14,028 nt of DNA from Candidatus Methanoperedens sp. GTDB taxonomy: Archaea > Halobacteriota > Methanosarcinia > Methanosarcinales > Methanoperedenaceae. The position numbers and the translations under genes were made by a program. Of this stretch, positions 1-6,015 are shown piece after piece (position 1 is the stretch's first letter; each line of letters begins with the position of its first letter). The stretch spans positions 1 to 14,028 of the forward strand of contig JAPMTY010000073.1 of assembly GCA_026552835.1 (NCBI GenBank). Direction: 5' to 3'. Below the pieces are notes generated by a model. It did no database searches, was not told where the DNA came from, and saw only the letters and a list, made by a program, of their open reading frames with translations.

Positions 1-573
1 ATTGCAGACCAGCTTGGGTGGAAGGCCCCTGACAGGCTTATTCTTCCGGTCGGGAATGCAGGCAATATCACGGCGATTTACAAAGGATTCAGGGAGCTAA
101 AACGTCTTGGCCTCATTGACAGCATTCCGAAAATGACCGGCATACAGGCCGAAGGCGCAAGCCCGATAGTAAAAGCCATTAAAAGTAATGCGGCGATGAT
201 AACTCCTGAAAGCAAACCTGAAACCGTAGCCACAGCAATCCGCATCGGCAACCCGGTGAATGCCATAAAAGCGCTGACCGCAATAAGAGAATCGGGCGGG
301 ACGGCGGAAACGGTTTCTGACGAGGAGATTGTGAAGGCGCAGCATGAATTAGCTTATCTTGAAGGAATAGGTGTTGAGCCAGCAAGCGCATCCTCTATTG
401 CTGGGCTTCGGAAACTCGTGGAGCTTGGGGTTATTGAACCGGATGAATGTGTGGCATGTGTGACGACAGGGCATCTGCTTAAGGATTCCGAGCATGTTCT
501 TTCGGTGTGCCCCAAACCCATAGAAATTGATGCAACCATCGAAGCCGTAAGAAAAGCTGTTTTTTCAAATTGA
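1..573 (+). CDS. thrC: Threonine synthase, C-terminal part (5' end outside window)
   Basis: This is the last 190 codons of a PLP-dependent enzyme that turns O-phosphohomoserine into threonine in the cytoplasm. The frame is open from the first base, so the gene begins upstream. The window starts near residues reading ILPVGNAGNITAIYKGF, the glycine-rich phosphate-binding loop of the fold II PLP family. It is followed by TGIQAEGASPIVKA and, later, by TVATAIRIGNPVNA, all typical of archaeal and bacterial threonine synthases. The active-site lysine would lie upstream of the window. The family is usually about 350-400 residues, so roughly half is visible. The Met at base 133 lies inside the conserved fold and is not a start. 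The stop is TGA at 571-573, followed by an AT-rich stretch with a T-run. No link in function to the neighbours is evident. Confidence 0.93.
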   Translation: MADQLGWKAPDRLILPVGNAGNITAIYKGFRELKRLGLIDSIPKMTGIQAEGASPIVKAIKSNAAMITPESKPETVATAIRIGNPVNAIKALTAIRESGGTAETVSDEEIVKAQHELAYLEGIGVEPASASSIAGLRKLVELGVIEPDECVACVTTGHLLKDSEHVLSVCPKPIEIDATIEAVRKAVFSN

Positions 574-627
574 ATTAAAACTAAACAAATAACTGATCTT
601 TGAGTGTTTGCTATATAACCAGGGCAA

Positions 628-640
628 ATTTTTTAAAAAT
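628..640. terminator. AT-rich near-palindromic T-run between convergent genes
   Basis: About 55 bases after the thrC stop, AATTTTTTAAAAATT gives T-runs on both strands. It could act as an archaeal T-rich terminator for thrC (+). It overlaps the stop codon of the small - strand gene, so it could serve that gene only poorly. The composition is visible; the function is inferred. Confidence 0.35.
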
Positions 641-801
641 TATGAAGACTCTTCATCAGTTTCCTGGCATTTCAGATAATGGTAAATCGCCTTTGAGATG
701 GCTTCCTTATTAGATGACTCGCATGTTTTTTTTCTCAATGCAAATAAATCATCCTGCAGCATTACTGTTTGGACATGAACTATCTTTATCGGTTTGTCCA
801 T
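640..801 (-). CDS. Small ribbon-helix-helix-like protein of unknown function
   Basis: This is a 53-residue protein read on the minus strand. It opens with IKIVHVQTVMLQDDL, a likely beta strand, followed by two predicted helices (LFALRKKTCESSN and KEAISKAIYHYLKCQ). The pattern resembles short ribbon-helix-helix or antitoxin-like proteins. It also recalls a small uncharacterized Methanosarcinales family that I remember as DUF5371; that recollection is unverified. I chose the Met at 801 because AAGGAA sits about 6 bases upstream and because such proteins begin just before the KIVH.QT strand. A longer start at 900 would give 86 residues, with a basic 33-residue extension and a poor ribosome site. 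The C-terminus is acidic (QETDEESS). The gene is convergent with thrC, and no toxin partner lies beside it. No function is assigned. Confidence 0.6.
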   Translation of the reverse strand: MDKPIKIVHVQTVMLQDDLFALRKKTCESSNKEAISKAIYHYLKCQETDEESS

Positions 802-900
802 TGACGTTCCTTGATGTTTAGTCTCGCTTCTTAACATCAAAACTGGTCTTTCCTCCATTCTTTTTTGCTGGATTGTTCTTATTGCTTCTATAATTTTCAT

Positions 901-1127
901 TTTTCTACTAACGACACAAAAGTCTCGTTCTTGTCTCCTCTCATCAAAAATACACTGAACATAAACATAATATCATTTGTGAAAAAAGTGTGCAAGAAGA
1001 ATACGCACGAATCCGAATATTGTAGATTTGGCAAAGAGAGGACTTATTTCGTTGGAACAAACTGAAATGGATAAGCTGTGCGCAAAATATTTGTATTCAG
1101 CCGGGAATTATAAATCTGGGGTTTGAT
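901..1127. other. Intergenic region between divergent genes
   Basis: These 227 bases separate the small - strand gene from the membrane protein at 1128 and should carry promoters for both. An AT-rich block at 961-980 could be a minus-strand TATA element. An AATTATAAAT run near 1106-1115 is too close to the ATG at 1128 to be a normal TATA box for it. A + strand frame without an ATG near its beginning is open from 983 to the TGA at 1124-1126 and reads like a protein tail (see findings). No RNA gene or clear repeat was seen. Confidence 0.4.
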
Positions 1128-1517
1128 ATGCAAGCACAAAATCAGTACATACCCGGGGTATGCAATATCGGGAGAAGTGAAATCAATATGAGAAAGCTTG
1201 CGGGCTGGGTTGGGCTGGTCATCACGATTATCCTCTACGGCTCATTGGTATATCTTGGAACCCCACGGATATGGCGGCTTATTATTTTTATCCCTTCTGC
1301 ATTGGCTGCTATCGGCTTCTTGCAGGCGCATATGCATTTTTGCGCTAACTTCGGGATGCGCGGCATCTTTAATTTCGGTGATATTGGCAATACGGATACG
1401 GTCGATCAGGCGGAATTCCGGGCAGCAGACCGCAGGAAGGCGATTCAGATTATCGCATATTCGGTAATTGCAGGTATTGCGGTGGCTGTGATTGCTTACA
1501 GCCTGCCCTGGAATTAA
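1128..1517 (+). CDS. Small membrane protein with N-terminal PGVCNIG motif
   Basis: This 129-residue integral membrane protein has no assigned function. It begins with a short soluble segment carrying YIPGVCNIGRSEI (residues 7-19). Hydrophobic helices follow at about 24-43, 49-65 and 105-125. Between helices two and three lies GFLQAHMHFCANFG...FNFGDIGNT (63-89) and then DRRKA (101-105). I recall this combination of CNIG, the HFC.NFG loop and FNFG from uncharacterized membrane proteins in both bacteria and archaea. The paired Cys12 and Cys72 could bind metal or form a disulfide, but nothing shows which. I kept the ATG at 1128, despite a weak ribosome site, because the CNIG motif would be lost from the later Met at 1188. 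Only two bases separate its stop from the dehydrogenase start, so the two are almost surely cotranscribed. Confidence 0.8.
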   Translation: MQAQNQYIPGVCNIGRSEINMRKLAGWVGLVITIILYGSLVYLGTPRIWRLIIFIPSALAAIGFLQAHMHFCANFGMRGIFNFGDIGNTDTVDQAEFRAADRRKAIQIIAYSVIAGIAVAVIAYSLPWN

Positions 1518-1519
1518 AT

Positions 1520-2683
1520 ATGAACCGGAAAATTGCATTAATGTTGATCGCGATAGCTGCAATATTAATAGCAGTGGTTTTACTGTTTGGTATCAAGCCG
1601 TCTGTCAAATCAGATTCCCTCGGTAATATTAGCCTGCCGCCGGGGTTTAAGATTGATGTTTTTGCAAGTAATCTGGGTGGAAGCCTTGTTTCCTACCCGG
1701 GCACAAATCCAGGCCCGAGGATGATGCTTCTTAAGGATAACGTCCTGTTTGTCACCATACCAAACCAGGGAAGGGTTGTTGCGCTTCCTGACAGGAACGG
1801 CGATAATAAGGCCGATGAAACCATAACTTTTATAGACAAACTCAACAATCCGCATGGAATAGACTTCTACGACGGCTGGTTTTATATCGCCGAGGAGAAC
1901 AGGGTAATAAGAGTAAAGCCCGGCAGCAACAGTTTGCTTGCCGACAGGGGAACGCTTGAAGTTCTTATTGATAACCTTCCGACAGGCGGTCATTTCACGC
2001 GAACTTTAAAAGTCCATAATAACAGCTTATACCTGAGCATCGGATCTTCCTGCAATGTCTGCTATGAACAGGATGAAAAGAGGGCTGCAATATCAATATG
2101 CGCTCTTAACGGGACTGGCTGCCGGGTTTTTGCGCGGGGTTTGCGGAATGCCGTGGGTTTTGTATTCGATTCCCTGACAGGCAAAATGTACGCCACTGAA
2201 AACGGGCGCGACTACCTCGGCGATGACCTGCCGCCTGATGAAATAAATCTTATCGAAGATGGAAATAATTACGGCTGGCCGGTATGCTATGGCAAGAATC
2301 TCCATGATACTGATTTTGACAAGAATGTTTATGTCAGGGCGCCGTGCTCCGAGCCGTTTGAAACGCCAGCCCTCATAGACCTCCAGGCGCATTCTGCACC
2401 GCTTGGTCTTGCTTTTTATTATGGCAACAGTTTTCCTGCGCAATACCGGGGAAACCTGTTCGTAGCTTATCATGGTTCATGGAACCGCAAAGTGCCGACA
2501 GGTTACAAGATCGTGGAAATAAACATGAATGACTTTACTGTAAAGGATTTTGCGACAGGATGGCTTTCAGGGAATAATGTGCTGGGAAGACCTGTGGATA
2601 TAATTGTCGCAAACGACGGCTCGCTTTTTGTGAGCGATGATAATGCAGGCAAGATATACAGGATTTATTACACAGGCAAGTAA
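1520..2683 (+). CDS. Membrane-anchored PQQ-type glucose/sorbosone dehydrogenase family protein
   Basis: This 387-residue protein is of the six-bladed beta-propeller family that includes soluble glucose, aldose and sorbosone dehydrogenases. Family members use pyrroloquinoline quinone to oxidize sugars or other aldehydes/alcohols. Residues 5-24 form a hydrophobic signal/anchor after MNRK, so the propeller should sit outside the cell membrane. Conserved points are PGFKIDVFAS (41-50), a calcium-loop-like DRNGDNKADE (91-100), PHGIDF (111-116), GGHFTRTL (156-163), the GSSCNVCYE block (175-183, paired Cys178/181), ARGLRNAVGF (205-214), NGRDYLGDDLPPDE (228-241), YHGSWNRKVPTGY (317-329) and GRPVDI...VSDDNAGKIYRI (356-382). 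These match the sorbosone dehydrogenase branch well. Substrate and cofactor cannot be read from the sequence; some family members in anaerobes may not use PQQ. It is grouped with the CNIG membrane protein upstream and the methyltransferase 11 bases downstream. Confidence 0.88.
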   Translation: MNRKIALMLIAIAAILIAVVLLFGIKPSVKSDSLGNISLPPGFKIDVFASNLGGSLVSYPGTNPGPRMMLLKDNVLFVTIPNQGRVVALPDRNGDNKADETITFIDKLNNPHGIDFYDGWFYIAEENRVIRVKPGSNSLLADRGTLEVLIDNLPTGGHFTRTLKVHNNSLYLSIGSSCNVCYEQDEKRAAISICALNGTGCRVFARGLRNAVGFVFDSLTGKMYATENGRDYLGDDLPPDEINLIEDGNNYGWPVCYGKNLHDTDFDKNVYVRAPCSEPFETPALIDLQAHSAPLGLAFYYGNSFPAQYRGNLFVAYHGSWNRKVPTGYKIVEINMNDFTVKDFATGWLSGNNVLGRPVDIIVANDGSLFVSDDNAGKIYRIYYTGK

Positions 2684-2694
2684 ATACAAGTATA

Positions 2695-3792
2695 ATGTCG
2701 CTATCCGAAATCATTATAGAAAAAATCCGGCAAATTGGCCCTATCTCTTTTCGTGATTTCATGGAAATGGCACTGTATTACCCAGAGCTTGGCTATTACA
2801 CCTCTCCAAAAGAAAAAATCGGAAAAACAGGGGATTACTATACAAGTCCCAACCTGACACCAGTTTTTGGGGAAATGATAGGCAGGCAGCTTGAAGAGAT
2901 GTGGCGCATCCTTGGAGGGAAAGAGTTCACCGTTGTAGAAATGGGGGCTGGCATGGGTCTTCTTTCAGGCGATGTCCTTGCATATCTAAAAAAAAATGAG
3001 GAACTATATAACAACCTCAATTACTGCATAATCGAAAAAAGCCCGGCAATGCGCAGGGAACAAAAAAAGTTACTTCGTGAAAAAGTTACCTGGCATGATT
3101 CAATAGAAGAGCTTCGTGGAATCAGGGGATGCATTTTCTCAAACGAGCTTGTGGATGCATTTCCCGTACACCTGATAGTGATGGAAAATGAATTGACGGA
3201 AGTCTTTGTTGGTTATGAGAACGGTTTTATCGAGATATTAAAACCCGCATCAGATGAACTTAAAAATTATTTTGATGAACTTGGAGTTGTTTTACCGCAG
3301 GGTTACAGGACAGAGGTTAACCTTGACGCTATAAAATGGATAAAAGAAATCGGGGAGGCTCTTAACGAAGGATTTGTAATAACAATAGATTACGGCTATC
3401 CGTCTTTTGAATTATACCAGGAATACAGGGACAGGGGAACCCTCATGTGCTATTATAAGCATACAGCGAATGAGACGCCGTTTGAGAATATTGGCGAGCA
3501 GGATATTACGTCCCATGTGAATTTCTCGGCTCTTCTTCACTGGGGCTGCAAAAACGGGCTGGAGCTGTGCGGTTTCACAGACCAGTCGCATTTCCTGATG
3601 GGACTCGGGATCGAAGAATACCTGAAACGGTTGCAGGAAAATGAACCTGAAAATTATGTTAAAAAAATGCTGCCTGTGAAGACTCTGATGATGGAGATGG
3701 GTGATACCTTCAAAATCCTGATACAGGAAAAAAGAGTTGATTGCAGCGAACTTTCAGGATTGAAATACCAGAGCCGGTGGCAGATTAAGTAA
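2695..3792 (+). CDS. SAM-dependent methyltransferase, MidA/NDUFAF7 family
   Basis: This 365-residue protein is of the family whose human member NDUFAF7 (MidA in Dictyostelium) dimethylates an arginine of the 49-kDa subunit of respiratory complex I. Visible marks are the N-terminal GPISFRDFMEMALYYPELGYY (15-35), GDYYTSPNLTPVFGEM (46-61), the SAM-binding motif VEMGAGMGLLSGD (81-93), the acidic post-I strand IIEKSPAMR (112-120) and SNELVDAFPVHL (149-160), which is close to the family's NELLDA.P motif. The length fits. The target in this organism is unknown; the NuoD-like subunit of an F420H2 dehydrogenase (Fpo) is a reasonable guess for this lineage, but no such gene is in view. It starts 11 bases after the dehydrogenase stop, has little ribosome site, and is probably the last gene of the run. 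Confidence 0.87.
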   Translation: MSLSEIIIEKIRQIGPISFRDFMEMALYYPELGYYTSPKEKIGKTGDYYTSPNLTPVFGEMIGRQLEEMWRILGGKEFTVVEMGAGMGLLSGDVLAYLKKNEELYNNLNYCIIEKSPAMRREQKKLLREKVTWHDSIEELRGIRGCIFSNELVDAFPVHLIVMENELTEVFVGYENGFIEILKPASDELKNYFDELGVVLPQGYRTEVNLDAIKWIKEIGEALNEGFVITIDYGYPSFELYQEYRDRGTLMCYYKHTANETPFENIGEQDITSHVNFSALLHWGCKNGLELCGFTDQSHFLMGLGIEEYLKRLQENEPENYVKKMLPVKTLMMEMGDTFKILIQEKRVDCSELSGLKYQSRWQIK

Positions 3793-3798
3793 TCAGGA

Positions 3799-3838
3799 AA
3801 AAAGTAAAAATAAATAAAAAATAAAATTCAAATTATTA
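3799..3838 (-). terminator. T-rich terminator of the desulforedoxin-like gene
   Basis: Just beyond the stop of the minus-strand gene, its strand carries several T-runs in a row (the + strand shows repeated A-runs between 3799 and 3825). This is the usual form of an intrinsic archaeal terminator. There is no clear hairpin. The region lies between two convergent stops. Confidence 0.5.
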
Positions 3839-4096
3839 TCAGCAAACCAGACACATCGGTTCTTCGCAACAGGAAATTGAACCCGCGCTGTCTTCTACGC
3901 AGACGACCTCGCTTCCGCAAACTTCGCAGTAATACATCTCACCTTTTTCTGCTTTGGCTGCTTTCTTTGCTTTTGCCTTCTTTGCTTTTGGTTTAGCAGG
4001 TTTGGACGCAGTCGTCTTTGCTACAACTTTACTTCTTTCTTTCCACCATGAAGATGCAGGATTTGCACTTGATTTGGGTTTTGTTTTCTTTGCCAT
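3839..4096 (-). CDS. Lys/Ala-rich tail fused to desulforedoxin-like metal site
   Basis: This 85-residue protein has two clear parts. Residues 1-52 are basic and of low complexity, very rich in Lys and Ala (KPAKPKAKKAKAKKAAKAEK near 32-51), with a WWKERSK patch at 17-23; this resembles a histone H1 tail and may bind nucleic acid. Residues 55-85 read YYCEVCG...SISCCEEPMC. Cys57, Cys60, Cys76 and Cys77 have the same spacing (CxxC, 16, CC) as the iron ligands of desulforedoxin and of the desulfoferrodoxin N-domain. Cys66 and a terminal CLVC (82-85) are extra. It could hold iron or zinc. A GGAGGT at 4105-4110 lies 8 bases before the ATG and fixes the start. It is transcribed alone, between a convergent methyltransferase and a divergent membrane protein. 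No function is assigned. Confidence 0.8.
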   Translation of the reverse strand: MAKKTKPKSSANPASSWWKERSKVVAKTTASKPAKPKAKKAKAKKAAKAEKGEMYYCEVCGSEVVCVEDSAGSISCCEEPMCLVC

Positions 4097-4143
4097 AATA
4101 ACTTACCTCCACTTGAATTATGTTAAGTTTCAATTTAACAATA

Positions 4144-4158
4144 CTATAATTTATACGT
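4144..4158 (-). promoter_or_regulatory. TATA-type promoter of the desulforedoxin-like gene
   Basis: On the minus strand, TATAAATT at 4155-4148 is a near-ideal archaeal TATA box. A start about 25 bases on (near 4126) would leave a leader of about 30 bases that contains the GGAGGT ribosome site. The spacing supports the call; no start site has been measured. Confidence 0.55.
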
Positions 4159-4216
4159 ATCGGTCAAAACTCTTACCTATATTTCCTGGGATTATCATTT
4201 CCCCATCATGACAAAA

Positions 4217-4229
4217 GTGATATATTTGA
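4217..4229 (+). promoter_or_regulatory. Possible TATA element before the seven-helix protein gene
   Basis: The run AAAAGTGATATATTTGATAA spans 4213-4232 and looks like a purine-rich BRE followed by TATATTT. Its centre is about 24 bases before the ATG at 4249, so the transcript may begin at or very near the start codon (leaderless). The only ribosome-site-like string, AGGAT, is too close to the ATG to work normally. Confidence 0.35.
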
Positions 4230-4248
4230 TAAAACTATTTACAGGATT

Positions 4249-4959
4249 ATGATACTTACCCCTTTTTTATATGGAAATGAGGAAACTATCGGGTTGCATG
4301 TTATCCTTTCAAATATCTTCTGGTGGGCATCCCTCCTCCTGGTCTTCATAGCATACAGGAACCGGAACCTGTGGCATGTAGGCGATACGCCATGGACTTT
4401 TTTGTTTTTAACCTTCCTATTTTTCGGAATCCGCGAATTAGGCCACCTGAGCAGTTCACCTTTGATTGCTTCAGTACGATATGTTTTCGGAATATGGTCT
4501 GCAATTTTTATGACATCGCTGTTTGTCTATCTGTATATGTTGATATACATGAGAAAAACAATTCCAAAAATGGCAACTTATCTTCCGTTTATTCTTGCTC
4601 TTCTGTTCCCGCTTTTCATTTTTTTCATATTTATTGCCGGAATAAAATCAGACGAGATGGAAAATATCATGTTCTCCATAGAAAATCTCGTATGGATAGC
4701 GGGAAGTTCAATAACCATTATAACAACCTTCCTGCTCGGAACCCGGGCAACGGGAGGATTTGTAAAAGTATATATGCTATTCCAGATAGCTGCAATTCTG
4801 GCTCTTTTATGGAAATTCCTGGGTCTCATAGCAAGTATGGGCTGTACAATACCTTATTCTATCAGGGAAACTCTTGAAACGCTTTTCGGGGTGTTTGCGG
4901 TAATATCCATATACGTATTGACAAAAATGCTAAAATCATTAGCAAGGAACATTCGGTGA
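4249..4959 (+). CDS. Seven-helix integral membrane protein, unknown function
   Basis: This 236-residue protein consists almost wholly of membrane segments, at about residues 16-36, 48-65, 76-100, 110-131, 144-164, 174-196 and 208-227. A short extracytoplasmic N-terminus and a basic C-terminal tail (KMLKSLARNIR) suggest an outside-in topology. Charged or polar residues near membrane boundaries include RNRNLWH (37-43), RELGH (62-66) and Glu145. I do not recognise a transporter or enzyme signature. The layout resembles archaeal seven-helix sensor-like proteins, but there is no fused signalling domain and no Schiff-base lysine motif I can identify. The Roadblock/LC7 gene starts five bases past its stop codon, so the two are probably made together. 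The start is the first in-frame ATG and lacks a well-spaced ribosome site. Confidence 0.8.
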   Translation: MILTPFLYGNEETIGLHVILSNIFWWASLLLVFIAYRNRNLWHVGDTPWTFLFLTFLFFGIRELGHLSSSPLIASVRYVFGIWSAIFMTSLFVYLYMLIYMRKTIPKMATYLPFILALLFPLFIFFIFIAGIKSDEMENIMFSIENLVWIAGSSITIITTFLLGTRATGGFVKVYMLFQIAAILALLWKFLGLIASMGCTIPYSIRETLETLFGVFAVISIYVLTKMLKSLARNIR

Positions 4960-4963
4960 TTAT

Positions 4964-5377
4964 ATGGCTACTAAAGCTGAATTATATCTCCTTGCACTTA
5001 AACAACTGGAAGATTCTACAGGTGATATTTTAAGCTCTGCACTGGTGACCGATGACGGGCTTATCATGGCAAGCACGACTTCAGGAAAAGTAAACAAAGA
5101 AACCTTTGCTGCATACTGTGCGGCAGCCTTCAAACGAGCAGGAGAGACCATGGAAGAACTTTCAAACGAGAATATCGATACATTGCTTTTTGAATCCAAA
5201 AATCACCGTGTTGTAACCGTGCGTGTCGGGGAGCATGCTCTTCTGGTGGTGTTGACCGGTATGAATGTCCAGATGGGTCTTGTACTTATTAATATACAAA
5301 AGACTGCCCAGAAAATAAAGGAGTTAAGTGAGACAAGTAGTTTCACTCCATCTGCAGCATCGGCGAAAGCGCATTAA
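4964..5377 (+). CDS. Roadblock/LC7 domain protein
   Basis: This 137-residue protein carries a single Roadblock/LC7 fold at about residues 5-117. Recognisable parts are the first helix (YLLALKQLEDSTGDILSSALV), the DDGLIMAST turn (30-38) with the second long helix (FAAYCAAAFKRAGETMEEL), and the strands TLLFESKNHRVVTVRVGEHALLVVLTG followed by MGLVLINIQKTAQKIKEL. Members of this fold (MglB, LC7, archaeal relatives) dimerize and often act as partners or activators of small Ras-like GTPases. No GTPase gene is in the window. The C-terminal tail (TSSFTPSAASAKAH) looks disordered. The gene is sandwiched between the membrane protein, four bases upstream, and the ModE-type regulator, 25 bases downstream. 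This suggests one transcript, possibly a signalling module. Confidence 0.85.
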   Translation: MATKAELYLLALKQLEDSTGDILSSALVTDDGLIMASTTSGKVNKETFAAYCAAAFKRAGETMEELSNENIDTLLFESKNHRVVTVRVGEHALLVVLTGMNVQMGLVLINIQKTAQKIKELSETSSFTPSAASAKAH

Positions 5378-5402
5378 CCAAATTGACGAATCCGCAAAGC
5401 AA

Positions 5403-5948
5403 ATGAACAGGACGCAGGCTAAAACCAAAATATGGCTGGTTAACGATAAAGAGAAGCCGATTATGGGAGAAGGGAAGGCTGCTCTTTTAAAAGCTATAAA
5501 TGAGGAGGGGTCGCTCAACAAAGCATGCCGGAAAGTGAAAATTTCTTATAAACATTCATGGCTCCTGCTTAAGGAGATTGAAGAAAGCGTGGGAGAGCCT
5601 GTGATAATTAAAAAACGGGGTGGAAAAGCTCAGGGCACATTCTTGACCGAAAAAGCAATAAACTTGCTTGAGGAATATAATACATACGAAGCAATACTTG
5701 CACAAACCGTTTATGACAAAACTTTCTGGGAGGTGATTGGGTTGAAAATCTCTGCAAGGAACCAGATGAAAGGCAAAGTTATAGAAGTTGAAAAAGAAGG
5801 TCTTATTGCAAAGGTTAAGATTTCTATCGAGCCGACAACGATAACAGCAGTCATAACGAAAGAGGCTGCTGATGCTCTTGCAATCAAAAAAGATGACAAA
5901 GTACTGGCGGTTGTAAAGGCAACTGAAGTCATGATAGGGAAAGAATGA
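5403..5948 (+). CDS. modE: ModE-type molybdate/tungstate-responsive regulator with Mop domain
   Basis: This 181-residue DNA-binding regulator has two domains. Residues 8-100 are the ModE winged helix: IMGEGKAALLKAINEEGSLNKACRKVKISYKHSWLLLKEIE is the family signature, followed by the RGGKAQGTFLTEKAINLLEEY wing. Residues 115-179 are one TOBE/Mop oxyanion-binding domain (LKISARNQMKGKVIEVEKE...TTITAVITKEAADALAI...KATEVMIGKE). E. coli ModE has two Mop repeats; the single copy here suggests oxyanion is bound between subunits. Known ModE proteins bind molybdate or tungstate and then control uptake and enzyme genes. I took the ATG at 5403, which fits family N-termini, although its ribosome site is poor. 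A GTG at 5328 overlaps the Roadblock gene but has a good AAAGGAG site and would add 25 basic residues. It lies directly upstream of the tupA-fwd cluster, its likely target. Confidence 0.88.
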   Translation: MNRTQAKTKIWLVNDKEKPIMGEGKAALLKAINEEGSLNKACRKVKISYKHSWLLLKEIEESVGEPVIIKKRGGKAQGTFLTEKAINLLEEYNTYEAILAQTVYDKTFWEVIGLKISARNQMKGKVIEVEKEGLIAKVKISIEPTTITAVITKEAADALAIKKDDKVLAVVKATEVMIGKE

Positions 5949-5954
5949 CCGAAT

Positions 5955-5968
5955 CTTTTTATTAATTA
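5955..5968 (+). terminator. T-run after modE, first copy of a repeated AT motif
   Basis: Seven bases after the modE stop comes CTTTTTATTAATTA, a T-rich string that could end the upstream transcript. Almost the same string recurs at 6000-6012, where it serves as the likely TATA element of tupA, so this copy might instead be a second promoter element. The repeat is seen directly; the function is inferred. Confidence 0.35.
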
Positions 5969-5994
5969 AAATATTAATAGCGGCACAACTTTTT

Positions 5995-6010
5995 CGAAAC
6001 TTTTATTAAT
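5995..6010 (+). promoter_or_regulatory. BRE/TATA promoter of the tupA-fwd operon
   Basis: CGAAAC (5995-6000), resembling the purine-rich BRE, is followed at once by TTTTATTAAT, a TATA-like box. By normal archaeal spacing, transcription would start near 6028-6032. This leaves a leader of about 18 bases with a GAGG ribosome site at 6037-6040. It is the only convincing promoter before the genes from 6048 to 13785, which supports one long transcript. Confidence 0.55.
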
Positions 6011-6015
6011 TAGCA

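Noticed and set aside
865..1065. Plus-strand open frame of 66 codons in the 901-1127 gap
   Set aside because: It has low-complexity, Phe/Asn/Lys-rich translation and no ribosome site, and it begins over the possible N-terminus of the opposite small gene. A neighbouring frame looks more protein-like.
3935..4010. Low-complexity repeat on the + strand that might be a microsatellite or mobile scar
   Set aside because: It is explained by the Lys/Ala-rich codons of the minus-strand gene.
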